Notes under the pieces: generated by a model | What the model was told of the DNA's origin: nothing | The model's database searches: none | Seen by the model: only the letters and a program-made list of their open reading frames with translations | From: Moorena sp. SIO3I8 | GTDB lineage: Bacteria > Cyanobacteriota > Cyanobacteriia > Cyanobacteriales > Coleofasciculaceae | Length of the DNA: 56,235 bases | Direction: 5' to 3' | Assembly (NCBI RefSeq): GCF_010692325.1 | Contig: NZ_JAAHHW010000039.1 | Coordinates: forward strand, 1-56,235 | Made by a program: the position numbers and the translations under genes | Shown: piece by piece, positions 17,633 through 26,660 of the stretch | Position numbering within the stretch: the first letter of the stretch is position 1 | How the letters are laid out: each line of letters starts with the position of its first letter

Positions 17633-17829
17633 CAGAAGTCAGAAGTCAGAAGTCAGAAGTCAGAAGTCAAACTCTTGCGCTTATTTAGGTTTGAGACTTT
17701 TGTCATGTCCGCGCCTGCCCTGGCGACTGCTATACAAGGGTAGGTTTTTTACAAAGGGGCGAGTAGGTACTTTTATTGTCTTGATGCAATAGCGAGTGGG
17801 GGAAATCCCCAAGACCGCGCTGCATCGCT
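17633..17829 (+). repeat. agaagtc heptamers and R4 hairpin repeat
   Basis: 17633-17669 is a tandem agaagtc array. 17778-17829 is a copy of the R4 hairpin: gtcttgatgca, then gtgggggaaatccccaagac, then ctgcatcgct. R4 also occurs at 48562, 50687, 50745 and twice, nested, in 51733-51830. The gap 17478-18292 has no gene. Confidence 0.7.
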
Positions 17830-17903
17830 ACGTATAAATTAATCCAAATATGTATCAAAATACACAATAATTTCCGGGATAATTCTCCCCATTTCCCGCT
17901 CTT

Positions 17904-18229
17904 CCCCTCCTGGGAGGCAGGGCTGTTTCAAACTTTAATAAGTTAACGATTATTGGAGATAGGGGGATAGGGGGATAGGGGGATAGGGAAATAAACTAAA
18001 ATTTCCCGAAAAATCCGCCAATTTAGTCATTAAAATCTGACAAATTAGTTGGGAGGAAGCAACTCCAATGACTAACAATTCGTGATTCGGCCTTCGAGGA
18101 GGGTTAGATAAATTTGGCCAAAATTCCGACTATTCGCGCTCCTTTTCTCCCCATCTCCCCATCTCCCCATCTCCCCATCTCCCCATCTATTTTTGGCGAG
18201 AATGAAACAGCCCTGCCTCCTGGGAGGGG
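17904..18229. mobile_element. 326-bp miniature inverted-repeat element
   Basis: The ends are 27-bp inverted repeats: 17904-17930 (cccctcctgggaggcagggc, then tgtttca) against 18203-18229 (tgaaacagccctgcctcc, then tgggagggg), differing only at the centre of cctcctgggagg. The interior has no ORF and carries gggggata (17957 on) and ccatctcc (18144-18188) short tandem arrays, so it has itself been colonised by minisatellites. The structure matches a MITE; the parent element is unknown. Confidence 0.65.
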
Positions 18230-18243
18230 TTAGGGGTGGGTTC

Positions 18244-18297
18244 CGACTCCCGACTCCCGACTCCCGACTCCCGACTCCCGACTCCCGACTCCCTACT
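18244..18297 (+). repeat. Heptamer minisatellite (gactccc)n
   Basis: About seven gactccc units run into the stop codon of the XRE gene (TAG at 18295-18293), so the array abuts and slightly overlaps the coding end. Confidence 0.9.
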
Positions 18298-18505
18298 CTT
18301 CGATAACCTCTACCAAATCTTCAACCATAACATCAAAGGCCCGGGCTAGCTTCAGAATTGCTGTAAAGTCCGTCATACTCATGGCGTCACGTCGGGCATA
18401 ACTAGCCACAGTGCTATAGGTTACTCCAGAACGATCGGAAACTTCTTTCAAGGTCCAACCCTTCTCCGCTGCTAATTCTCGAACTCGTAACCTAATTAAT
18501 CCCAT
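18293..18505 (-). CDS. Small XRE-family HTH regulator
   Basis: 70 residues, almost all one HTH_3 domain: LRVRELAAEKGWTLKEVSDRSGVTYSTVASYARR, with the recognition helix near 26-38 and a C-terminal helix (VMVEDLVEVIEE) for dimerisation. It resembles the small Cro/CI-type proteins common in cyanobacteria. It is divergent from the 64-residue gene at 18638. The 130-bp space between them contains an inverted repeat, ggcgatcaccc/gggcgatcgcc (near 18558-18599), that includes a HIP1 octamer. Targets are unknown. Confidence 0.85.
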   Translation of the reverse strand: MGLIRLRVRELAAEKGWTLKEVSDRSGVTYSTVASYARRDAMSMTDFTAILKLARAFDVMVEDLVEVIEE

Positions 18506-18637
18506 TTTGGACTTGACAAACTACGCAACTACATATTTACTAGTAAATAGAATATTCGGCGATCACCCAAGAGGCCGCAAAACTACTGGGCGATCGCCTT
18601 TCTTAAAACAACCCATAGAAATGGGGTATTTCACTAT

Positions 18638-18832
18638 ATGATATCAACTCGACAAACTTACCGAGACCGATTAAAGCCGTGGTGTGTCATTCGGCACCTA
18701 CCTAAGATGCAACGCATAACCGTAGCTCGATTTCATCGGCGCAGTGATGCGGAAGCCTATCAGCAAGCTCTTCAGCGTTTGCTGCCCAATTTCAACCATG
18801 TGGTGATATTTGAAACACCCTTGAAGGAATAA
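18638..18832 (+). CDS. Small conserved basic protein
   Basis: 64 residues: an RDRLKPWCVIRHLPKMQRITVARF start followed by RRSDAEAYQQALQRLLPNFNHVVIFE. I recognise the pattern (RLxPWxVxRxLPxMQRxxVARFRxRSDAE) as a small cyanobacterial protein of unknown function, with a beta-hairpin-helix layout. The ATG follows an AT-rich stretch. It is divergent from the XRE gene. There is no signal peptide or metal motif. Confidence 0.65.
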   Translation: MISTRQTYRDRLKPWCVIRHLPKMQRITVARFHRRSDAEAYQQALQRLLPNFNHVVIFETPLKE

Positions 18833-19018
18833 TCCTGTTGGGAAACTGCAGGGCTAAATTGCCCTTGGTGACGGTTAAAGGTTAAAGGGAAAACCTCTTT
18901 CTACCTTTAACCGAATCCTTTAACTGAAGTTAACCAGTACTAATGTACTAAATTATGCCAAAAGTCCTATCAATCTTGGCTTAGGAGTATAATTCAAGCA
19001 TCGTTGCCATAGGCCAAA

Positions 19019-21070
19019 TTAGGACAGCTCTTCCTGTAAAACCTGGTAATAACCATTAATCTTGAGTTTGACATCGGAAGCATTAGCGGGAATAAATTGT
19101 TCCAAGTCAATCTCTAAAGCCTCTCCTTGATGTAGACTAAAATAGTCTTCATCCACCTTTTGTAACTCAGTCATTGGATAAATGACTTCCTCTACCTTTT
19201 CTGTTTCGGGGTCAGTGTAAACAATTGAAAGTGCATCAATATAAGTAATTTCTGCTTCTCGTTCCTCTATCCTAATTTTCGATACGCTATCCCCCAGGCT
19301 ATGCAACTCCTCCTGCTGTAAGGATTTATTCTTTCTGGCATATAAAATTGTGCCTAGTTCTAACCAGCCATCTTGTTTAGGATCATAAACCACCAAGTAT
19401 GGACAACTTCCAGCCTGTAGATAAGTGGATATATAGACAGTAGGCTCATCACTGGGTGGTAATATATCGATGCTTTTACCATTTATTTTTATTGACTTAA
19501 CATTTAAAATCGAACCGACAGCAATTCTATTAGGAATTAACTCCGATAATTCACTTAAAGAACTAGTACTGTTTATAAACTCTTGAGAAAGAGTGATAGG
19601 AGTCGTAAGTAGTCTGTTTTGCTGTTTATAATCTGACGTATTGGAAAATTTTTTCGACTCTGGCTTCGATAAAGCCTTCGTAACATAAATATCTTTAAGA
19701 TTAACAAGTTTACTTTTATCAAAATATTTTAAACCCAGATTATGATAATACTCCTCAATATATTGAGCATTAAAACCAAACTCTATGGGGATTAAAAAAT
19801 TATTCCCAGGTTTCAAATAAATGTTGAGTTCTTGTGTCCAAGTATCACTATATTCAAAAATGCTACTCCTTTGATCTGCAACTGTAAGCTCGTAAGGACT
19901 CTTTTTAATGGAATCATAAGTTATAGAATTTATCCTGACCGGTTCTTGATTATTGTTGACCAAATCAATAAATTTAACATAAGGCAATGAAGCAATTTTT
20001 TCAATTGAAAAAATTGCTCCATTGCCTCCACAGCCAAAAGATTCAAATTCATTTATATCAATAACAAATGGATAGTTAAAGCCGAGCAAACCACGAAACT
20101 CAGGATTATTAGCAATAATATTTTTAATCCAAACGTCCCGATTTTTACAGGCACTCAAACGATAGTAATCTTTTTGTCCATACTTAACAATATCTGAAAG
20201 CTTTGGGTATTGTATAATATTCCCAAGTACTTTTCCTTGATCATGATTATACATTAAAAATGTATATTTACTGTCATCATCGGTATTAAATTGACCTAAA
20301 ACCGGTGCATAACTCAAATTCTCACAGAAATCATCTTGTAGAAATTTAATAGAATTATTTGTGTATTCTAATGAAAAGTCCCCAACTCCTTCTTCTCTAT
20401 TTACTAATACTTTAGTATCATCCAATTTATCTTGACTCGCGATCTGAACACCCGAAGTAACATTTATTACTTCTTGATTGCCACTCTCATTTATGAATTT
20501 ATTGATGTTGTTAAAAACATCATTACGAGCTACTAAAGGAACACTATCAATATCAATGGTTTGCAATATTTTTTGAATTAAAGGACTGTTTAGATCCGGT
20601 TTCATTAAGGATAGAGTTAGTGGAAAAACTTCATTTTCCGCTGTATAGTGTTGATAATCAATCTTCAACTCTAACTTTGATAACTTATTAGACTTTAATT
20701 TGAATTTTCTGTTGGTGTCCGGATCTACCTCCAGATTAATTATTTCCACTAAAATTTCATACCCTTCTTTAGTTATATTAATTTCAACACTTTCTCGATC
20801 AGGTACTTTAATTTCAGCATAGCCACTTTTTGTAGTATATTTAGTTGTTGGTGCTCCCTTACTGTGAAATTGTACTTCTGCACCTTCTATAGGTTGATTG
20901 TCTTCTGTTTGAACCAATAATGTAACGTCAACTAAACCCTCATCATTAAGTGTAGTTAAAATTGAGGGGAAGTAACTTATATTTAGCAATCCAGCCAAGA
21001 TAAATCCAACAATGAACGATCCTAAAATAACCTTTACAGAATAAGGCAGACTTTGAAAATAGTTAAGCAT
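19019..21070 (-). CDS. Hypothetical membrane-anchored protein with Ig-like start
   Basis: 683 residues, no recognised family. One membrane segment at about 14-34 (VILGSFIVGFILAGLLNI) is followed by a DVTLLVQTEDNQPIEGAEVQ stretch (about 47-110), which resembles a carboxypeptidase-regulatory or PEGA-like beta-sandwich. The remainder is mainly beta-strand, rich in Asn/Ser/Tyr, and ends in VDEDYFSLHQGEALEIDLEQ. A short N-terminal cytoplasmic part and a large outside part are likely. The gene is AT-rich relative to its neighbours. It has no close neighbours on its strand and is probably monocistronic. It could be a surface or stress-related envelope protein; that is a guess. Confidence 0.7.
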   Translation of the reverse strand: MLNYFQSLPYSVKVILGSFIVGFILAGLLNISYFPSILTTLNDEGLVDVTLLVQTEDNQPIEGAEVQFHSKGAPTTKYTTKSGYAEIKVPDRESVEINITKEGYEILVEIINLEVDPDTNRKFKLKSNKLSKLELKIDYQHYTAENEVFPLTLSLMKPDLNSPLIQKILQTIDIDSVPLVARNDVFNNINKFINESGNQEVINVTSGVQIASQDKLDDTKVLVNREEGVGDFSLEYTNNSIKFLQDDFCENLSYAPVLGQFNTDDDSKYTFLMYNHDQGKVLGNIIQYPKLSDIVKYGQKDYYRLSACKNRDVWIKNIIANNPEFRGLLGFNYPFVIDINEFESFGCGGNGAIFSIEKIASLPYVKFIDLVNNNQEPVRINSITYDSIKKSPYELTVADQRSSIFEYSDTWTQELNIYLKPGNNFLIPIEFGFNAQYIEEYYHNLGLKYFDKSKLVNLKDIYVTKALSKPESKKFSNTSDYKQQNRLLTTPITLSQEFINSTSSLSELSELIPNRIAVGSILNVKSIKINGKSIDILPPSDEPTVYISTYLQAGSCPYLVVYDPKQDGWLELGTILYARKNKSLQQEELHSLGDSVSKIRIEEREAEITYIDALSIVYTDPETEKVEEVIYPMTELQKVDEDYFSLHQGEALEIDLEQFIPANASDVKLKINGYYQVLQEELS

Positions 21071-21256
21071 ATAGCATCAGGGGTAATCACCGGCATAGAG
21101 AAACTGAGTAAGCCCATAGACTACAGACTAACGAAAGAAGTCTATCAGCACTATTAACACTCTTTTGTCCAGAAGTTTTGAATCCAGTAATAAAAGTTTA
21201 CATTGTCAACCTATCCTTGTTGTCAACAGAGCACGAAGTATGAGAAAAGCGATGCA

Positions 21257-21361
21257 TCCCTACTCCCTACTCCCTACTCCCTACTCCCTACTCCCTACTC
21301 CCTACTCCCTACTCCCTACTCCCTACTCCCTACTCCCTACTCCCTACTCCCTGCTCCCTGC
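21257..21361 (+). repeat. Longest heptamer minisatellite (ctcccta)n
   Basis: About 14-15 near-perfect 7-bp units lie between two minus-strand genes. Read in frames it gives artificial YSLLPTP repeats, which are not a gene. The most uniform array in the window, so probably recently expanded. Confidence 0.95.
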
Positions 21362-21393
21362 TATAACCCTCAACAACTGTACCTTTCCCCAAA

Positions 21394-22608
21394 CTATTCC
21401 AAAAGCTCCAACACAGCTTTCGGTGAAAGTTTATCCTTAAACCAAACAACTTGAGCTGGTAAATTCTTCACCGTAACCCCAGCTTTATCCAAATTTAACC
21501 GTTCCGAAATCGCCAGAATCAAATTGTCACATTCGGCCTTGCGCACCTGAGCGAATTTCTTCCTTAAATACTCTGGACGCCAGTAACCAATAATTTCTAA
21601 TAGGAAATTTCGCCCATCAGGATGAACAATCCGAAAGTCGGGCACCATCACACTACCAGGAATAGGAATTAAATCCACTTCTCGCTCTAAGACCCACTCA
21701 GTTTTCTGAGATTCCCAACGCTTAGCAAAGGAAGCTTCTAACATACTGTCGTAGGGTTTACCAGGGGGATAGTGAGTCACCAAGCCACAGCGGTCATTAA
21801 GGCTAAAATGCCCCGTCTTGATCGTACCGCTGTAAGGGTCACGGCTTTGTAAGGTAGCCTTGAGACTCCATTTAGTAACGTGTAGTAAGGCTGGAATCAG
21901 TTTTGCGATCGCTAAACCATAGCGAGTACTCGGCTTAAATAAACTAGTCGGTCCATCAATAGTAATCGTGAAGCCATGATCCGCATCCCCTTCAATGTAG
22001 GTCATCAGCTGAAACAACTTCAAATAGCGGATTAATAGCTTATACTCCCCTGGAACATTGCGGTGAGCATTCAGAGTCATCTCAGATGCCCGATAAAAAA
22101 TACCCTGAACTTGAGATAAATTATAGCGATGTAGTAATGCCTCTGGTGCTGGGTGATCGAACTGAGTCAGAATACGATTTTCGTGTAAATCCGCATAAAG
22201 TCCTTTAGAAATTTGCTCAGGCAACACTTCCTGGTTTAATTCCTTAGATAAAGCAGTGCTCACGCTTTCTAGAGTCTCCTGAGTTGCCTGACGACTAGGA
22301 ACAGATTGAGCCGCCAGAGCAAAGACTCGTTGACGGAGTTCCTTAGGGTCTATGGGGCTAACAACTTCAAAGGTACTGAAGCTCGTTTTAAGAATATGGG
22401 CTAAACCTCGTTTAACCCGGTAGTCAGGGCTATCTCCTTCCCAATCAGACAACTTACGGTCTAGTTCCCCTTGGGTACTACCAGTAGCCTCAATAAAGCA
22501 GCAAATTAACTCAGCTGCCATAGCACAGGTCTGATTGTTAATCAGCAACCGTTTGGGAATTATTTCTTCGCCATTTTGTCTACTAATTAGCAAATCAGTC
22601 GGTAGCAT
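21394..22608 (-). CDS. DUF790 family nuclease (Bax1-like)
   Basis: 404 residues of the DUF790 family, homologous to archaeal Bax1, a nuclease partner of the XPB helicase. The N-terminal part starts LPTDLLISRQNGEEIIPKRL. The C-terminal third has a PD-(D/E)xK-type centre: VPDFRIVHPDGRNFLLEIIGYW with Asp324 and Glu338, followed by KKFAQVRKAECDNLILAIS. In most genomes DUF790 sits beside an XPB-like DEAD/DEAH helicase. None is present here, so the partner is elsewhere or absent. The stop lies about 30 bp from the heptamer array. The family call is good; activity is inferred. Confidence 0.8.
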   Translation of the reverse strand: MLPTDLLISRQNGEEIIPKRLLINNQTCAMAAELICCFIEATGSTQGELDRKLSDWEGDSPDYRVKRGLAHILKTSFSTFEVVSPIDPKELRQRVFALAAQSVPSRQATQETLESVSTALSKELNQEVLPEQISKGLYADLHENRILTQFDHPAPEALLHRYNLSQVQGIFYRASEMTLNAHRNVPGEYKLLIRYLKLFQLMTYIEGDADHGFTITIDGPTSLFKPSTRYGLAIAKLIPALLHVTKWSLKATLQSRDPYSGTIKTGHFSLNDRCGLVTHYPPGKPYDSMLEASFAKRWESQKTEWVLEREVDLIPIPGSVMVPDFRIVHPDGRNFLLEIIGYWRPEYLRKKFAQVRKAECDNLILAISERLNLDKAGVTVKNLPAQVVWFKDKLSPKAVLELLE

Positions 22609-22852
22609 TAATAATTAAGTGTTTTTTTCTTTCTTTGCTGTGATATCTTGCTTTTAATGGCGGTGTCATGATAATAATAAACGGGTAAAGACACTGCCAG
22701 CTTACCTGGTACAGAGAATAAACAGAGAGTAAATGTTCAAGGAGGTTTTTAGTAAACTATTATACCAAAATTTATTCTTTACTCGAAATACTTCCTTTGA
22801 CCCTAACCGTTAAGGTTGGCTCGATTGAATTATACAGAGGTGCTAAATAACC

Positions 22853-23134
22853 ATGAAAATCGCTCTATCCCCAGAATGGCCATTTTTGATTTCCCACCGA
22901 CTAAACCATAAATCTGTGGCGTCTACACCTGAACGCCAATCCAACCTGGACATAGAGACAATGGTAAACCAGATGATTACCAGGGGTCAATTGAGCCGTC
23001 AAGAGTATTTACAGCTGACGAGTGCCTTCCTCTGCGATTACAATATAAGCGACGCAGAACGCCACCAGATTAATCGGATATTTGATAATGTTCAGACTGG
23101 TCGTGTGAAATTAGTTGATTGTCAAGTTAGTTGA
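22853..23134 (+). CDS. Small conserved cyanobacterial protein
   Basis: 93 residues. The C-terminal half (MITRGQLSRQEYLQLTSAFL, then ISDAERHQINRIFDNVQTGR) is a helical pattern I recognise from small cyanobacterial proteins of unknown function. The N-terminal part is variable. GAGGTG lies about 12 bp upstream of the ATG. No membrane segment or metal site. It is followed by hairpin-rich non-coding DNA. Confidence 0.7.
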   Translation: MKIALSPEWPFLISHRLNHKSVASTPERQSNLDIETMVNQMITRGQLSRQEYLQLTSAFLCDYNISDAERHQINRIFDNVQTGRVKLVDCQVS

Positions 23135-23157
23135 TTAGGGACGCACAGTGATAACCA

Positions 23158-23410
23158 CCCACACTTTGCTATCTCGAAAGTGTGGGATGACAACCAAGCC
23201 TTTGTTATTAGCCGTTATTAGCCTCAGGGTTTCCTTAAGACATCCATCTTGGTTGTGATTATCTCAGAAATACTACCTTACCCCAAACTAGATAAGCACT
23301 CCCCCGTGAGCATCCTGATGGATGGGACATTGTTTTAACTGTTGTCAAAGCGCATCTGACAGGCATTGAATCCCACGACCTCCTTACCGCTAGGACGTGG
23401 GGCTTGAAGC
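23158..23410 (+). other. Hairpin-bounded remnant, possibly IS200/IS605-type ends
   Basis: cccacacttt (23158-23167) pairs with aaagtgtggg (23177-23186), and cccacg (23372-23377) with cgtggg (23396-23401), the latter followed by gcttgaagcc. Hairpins of this kind sit at the ends of IS200/IS605 elements, but no transposase is left. The remaining DNA to galE (23411-23593) shows no feature. Confidence 0.35.
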
Positions 23411-23593
23411 CAGAATAATTAAGCGGCATAATTAATCAGCTTGACTATTGCGTCACAATTAGGTTTAAGCATCACCAAATCAACTCTGGCATCTCCTAAT
23501 GGGATTGCTATTTTACCGAATTTTGCGGAATTACAAGCTATCCCAGGGAATAATTTGGTAAAAGCAAAAATCTAGTAAGCGCGAGGTATTCAA

Positions 23594-24625
23594 GTGTCGC
23601 AATCCAAAGCAACTGTGCTAGTTACAGGGGGTGCCGGATATATTGGCTCCCATGCTGTATTAGCACTCTTGGAAGCTGGCTACGACGTGGTGGTTCTAGA
23701 CAATTTAGTCTATGGTCATCGAGACATAGTCGAAGACGTTCTAAAGGTGAAGCTAATTGTCGGTGATACCAATGACCGGGTATTACTCGACAATCTTTTT
23801 AGTGACTATGATATCAGTGCAGTGATGCACTTTGCTGCCTATGCCTATGTAGGAGAGTCGGTAACTGACCCTGCTAAATATTACCGCAATAATGTCACCG
23901 GGACACTAACACTCCTGGAAGCTATGGTAGCAGCATCTATTAAGAAATTAGTCTTTTCCTCTACCTGTGCTACCTACGGGGTACCAAAAACTGTACCGAT
24001 TCCAGAAGATCATCCCCAAAACCCAATTAATCCTTATGGGGCGAGTAAATTAATGGTAGAGCGGATTCTATCGGATTTCCATACCGCCTATGATTTAAAA
24101 TCCGTAACCTTCCGCTATTTTAATGCCGCTGGTGCTGACCCAGAGGGTAGGCTAGGGGAAGATCACACTCCCGAAACCCACCTGATCCCCTTAGTGCTGC
24201 TCACTGCTTTAGGTAAACGGGAGTCCATCTCCATGTTTGGTACCGATTATCCCACAGCTGACGGAACTTGTATTCGGGACTATATTCACGTCAAAGATTT
24301 AGCCTCTGCTCATGTTTTGGGGTTGGACTATTTGTTAAAGGGTGGGGATAGTCAAATCTTTAACTTAGGCAATGGCAACGGCTTCTCAGTCAAAGAAGTC
24401 ATTGAAGCAGCCAGATTTGTCACAAAACAAAACATCAAAGCTATAGAATGCGATCGCCGTCCTGGTGATCCCCCCGCTTTGGTCGGTAGTAGTGACAAAG
24501 CCAGACAACTTCTGGGTTGGTATCCCCAATATTCCCATATCAACACCATCTTGTCCCACGCCTGGCAATGGCATCAGAAGCGCCATGGGGTCAAGGATAA
24601 TGTCCTTAGGGTTCCCGTAGCATAA
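23594..24625 (+). CDS. galE: UDP-glucose 4-epimerase GalE
   Basis: A 343-residue short-chain (extended SDR) enzyme interconverting UDP-glucose and UDP-galactose, supplying sugars for polysaccharide. Motifs: NAD-binding TGGAGYIGSH (11-20), SSTCATYG with the catalytic Ser/Thr near 122-124, and NPYGASK (Tyr148, Lys152). The start is GTG at 23594, with GCGAGG upstream; no better ATG is present. The glycosyltransferase and ABC exporter downstream on the same strand suggest a surface glycan function. It is followed by an attaagg array. Confidence 0.96.
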   Translation: MSQSKATVLVTGGAGYIGSHAVLALLEAGYDVVVLDNLVYGHRDIVEDVLKVKLIVGDTNDRVLLDNLFSDYDISAVMHFAAYAYVGESVTDPAKYYRNNVTGTLTLLEAMVAASIKKLVFSSTCATYGVPKTVPIPEDHPQNPINPYGASKLMVERILSDFHTAYDLKSVTFRYFNAAGADPEGRLGEDHTPETHLIPLVLLTALGKRESISMFGTDYPTADGTCIRDYIHVKDLASAHVLGLDYLLKGGDSQIFNLGNGNGFSVKEVIEAARFVTKQNIKAIECDRRPGDPPALVGSSDKARQLLGWYPQYSHINTILSHAWQWHQKRHGVKDNVLRVPVA

Positions 24626-24665
24626 AGGATTAAGGATTAAGGATTAAGGATTAAGGATTAAGGAT
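24624..24665 (+). repeat. Heptamer tandem repeat (attaagg)n
   Basis: About five to six units start at the galE stop codon. The region on to 25042 shows no gene. Confidence 0.9.
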
Positions 24666-25042
24666 GTTCGCCTTAGGCGTCCCTTGTAGGGTATAATTAA
24701 GGATTAACTATAATCACCAATTCCAAGATCTAAAACTATGTAGTAGGGACATAGGGACAGGGTTGCCGATTGGCCAGATCTAATGGTCAAGTTTTACTTA
24801 CCTCTGTTCCCTGTGTTTCCCTTCTTCCCCTTCTGAACTATATTCTAAATTTCTATCTACCACACCCCTGAAACGTTCAACGCTTTAGGGGTTAGTGTCG
24901 TTCGTCGATTTTTTGTTTGATTAGATTAGGGTGTGGAAAGGGTGATAGTTGATCACACCTGAGATTATAGCACTTGAAACGGGAATTCTGATTCTATGCG
25001 CCATTTTCCATTTCCCTGATTAAAGTCTTTATCTAGCAAAGT

Positions 25043-25399
25043 GTCAATCACCCCACCTAAATCGAAAGGTAATGGTTGGTCTTCCTGAGATTTGACCCTT
25101 AGCACTAAGGGTTTAGCTGGTAAGCACTTCCGAATAGCTCCCGAGTTGAGATTATCGGACAATTCCATAATTATGAGGTAAATTCAATTTTGTTACCCCT
25201 ACTCCCGACTCCCAGGGCTTGCGCTTGACCCGTAATTAAATTCGCCACGGGTCGCACCGCTCCCGACTCCCGACTCCCAACTCCCTCTTTAGTGACCATT
25301 AGTGCGTGGTAGTTGGGACATCTTGCTAAACCCGAGGGGACTAATCACTTTCACACGAGAGGTTGATCACCATGTATCGTGTACCAGTTTTATCAAAAT
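25043..25399 (+). repeat. Conserved leader element, copy B, before glycosyltransferase gene
   Basis: It shares ordered blocks with 9880-10135 (see there), including tttagctggtaagcacttcc, gtggtagttgggacatcttg and the cacgagaggttgat-accatg ribosome-binding end. It differs by about 110 bp inserted between gattatcgga-caattcc and gtgaccattagtg; the insert has gactccc units and a piece of the ttaaattcgccacgggtcgc repeat. The end joins a short ORF that overlaps the start of the glycosyltransferase gene. Confidence 0.65.
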
Positions 25400-25434
25400 C
25401 CGATGAACAAAAAAGTTTCCCTAGTTGTCAGTGA
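25372..25434 (+). CDS. Short upstream ORF (MYRVPVLSK...) overlapping glycosyltransferase start
   Basis: 20 codons with a good ribosome-binding site (GAGAGG, 9 bp before the ATG). Its first part is conserved with the ORF in leader copy A, and it ends 32 bp inside the glycosyltransferase gene in another frame. It could be a leader peptide controlling that gene by coupling, or the truncated head of a duplicated gene. Confidence 0.3.
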   Translation: MYRVPVLSKSDEQKSFPSCQ

Positions 25435-26560
25435 CTTGTCCGGAGGTGGTGCTATCCGGGCATTTTTGCTCGGACAAGTCCTGAAAAAGCTCAACTATGC
25501 CATAGAGATTGTGGGATTTATGTTTGGGAAGGAGTTATATGCCACTCCTCCTTCTGGTTTTACCATTACTTCCGTCCCTGGTGGTAAATATCCTGGAGTC
25601 TTAACCGCTGCCCGAGACCTGTTAAAAAATATAGATGGCGATATTATCTATGCCGTAAAACCCAAACCCACCAGTTTTGGTCTGTCTGTGCTGAAAAAGT
25701 TTACTAGCCGTCGTCCAATCATCCTGGATATGGATGATTGGGAGCTAAGTTGGTATGGTGGGGACCAATGGCAGTATCGTCCAACCCTTAAACAGTTCGG
25801 TAGGGATATTATTACCAAAGATGGTCAATTGAGATATCCAGACCATCCCCTGTATATCAAATGGCTAGAAAACTTCGTCAATTATGCTGATGCTATCACT
25901 ATAGATACTCAGTTTCTCAAGGAACGCTTCGGTGGTGTCTATCTATCCAATGGTAAAGATACCGATCTGTTTGACCCCGAGCACTATGACCCAGAACACA
26001 GCCGGAAGCGTTATGGGTTATCGGAGTATCGGGTATTAATGTTTCCTGGTGCGCCACGACCCCACAAAGGAGTTGAAGATGTTTTAGTAGCGCTAGAGTA
26101 TCTCAATCAGCCAGACTTAAGATTGGTGATTGTCGGAGGCAGTCCCTATGATGATTATGATCAACAACTCATCAAAAAATGGGGACGTTGGATTATTAAA
26201 TTGCCCAGAACCCCAGTCGAAGAAATGCCAGAGGTCGTGTCAGCAGCTCATATTGTGGTGGTTCCCCAGCGAGATACTCTGGCGGCTAGAGCTCAGTTTC
26301 CCTTAAAATTGACAGATGGTATGGCAATGGCTAAGCCAGTGTTGTCTACCCGTGTTGGGGATATCCCAACAATTTTAGGTGATACCGGTTATTTGGTTGA
26401 GCCTAGTTCGCCACAACAACTAGCTGAGGGGATTCAACAGATATTTCAGAATCTAGATGCTGCCAATCATAAAGGACTTCAAGCCAGGGAGCTATGTGTG
26501 AAGTACCATAGTGTTGATGCCATGGCGGCAGTTATTGCAGATGTTATTGCTGATTTATAA
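25403..26560 (+). CDS. Glycosyltransferase, GT4-like (GT-B fold)
   Basis: A 385-residue GT-B transferase. The N-terminal donor-side domain starts KVSLVVSDLSGGGAIRAF (glycine-rich loop). The C-terminal Rossmann half has VLMFPGAPRPHKGVEDVLVA, LRLVIVGG and VVVPQRDT, then FPLKLTDGMAMAKPVLSTRV, the counterpart of the GT4 E-x7-E block with Asp in place of the second Glu. It should transfer a nucleotide-activated sugar to a lipid or glycan at the inner face of the membrane. ATG 25403 is preferred over the upstream GTG 25379 because homologous starts begin with K-hydrophobic strands. Downstream lies an ABC exporter and upstream galE. Confidence 0.85.
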   Translation: MNKKVSLVVSDLSGGGAIRAFLLGQVLKKLNYAIEIVGFMFGKELYATPPSGFTITSVPGGKYPGVLTAARDLLKNIDGDIIYAVKPKPTSFGLSVLKKFTSRRPIILDMDDWELSWYGGDQWQYRPTLKQFGRDIITKDGQLRYPDHPLYIKWLENFVNYADAITIDTQFLKERFGGVYLSNGKDTDLFDPEHYDPEHSRKRYGLSEYRVLMFPGAPRPHKGVEDVLVALEYLNQPDLRLVIVGGSPYDDYDQQLIKKWGRWIIKLPRTPVEEMPEVVSAAHIVVVPQRDTLAARAQFPLKLTDGMAMAKPVLSTRVGDIPTILGDTGYLVEPSSPQQLAEGIQQIFQNLDAANHKGLQARELCVKYHSVDAMAAVIADVIADL

Positions 26561-26660
26561 TCTGCTAAGCTGTTCAACATATAATTTTGCTCAGTAACTA
26601 ACAGCTTTTTTGTTGACTGTTTATGCTTGAATGGAGCACAAGTAAGTCTTCCCCTTTACC

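Noticed and set aside
21165-21454. Two overlapping frames with YSLLPTP repeats
   Set aside because: They are translations of a heptamer array with period 7 and have no independent coding features.
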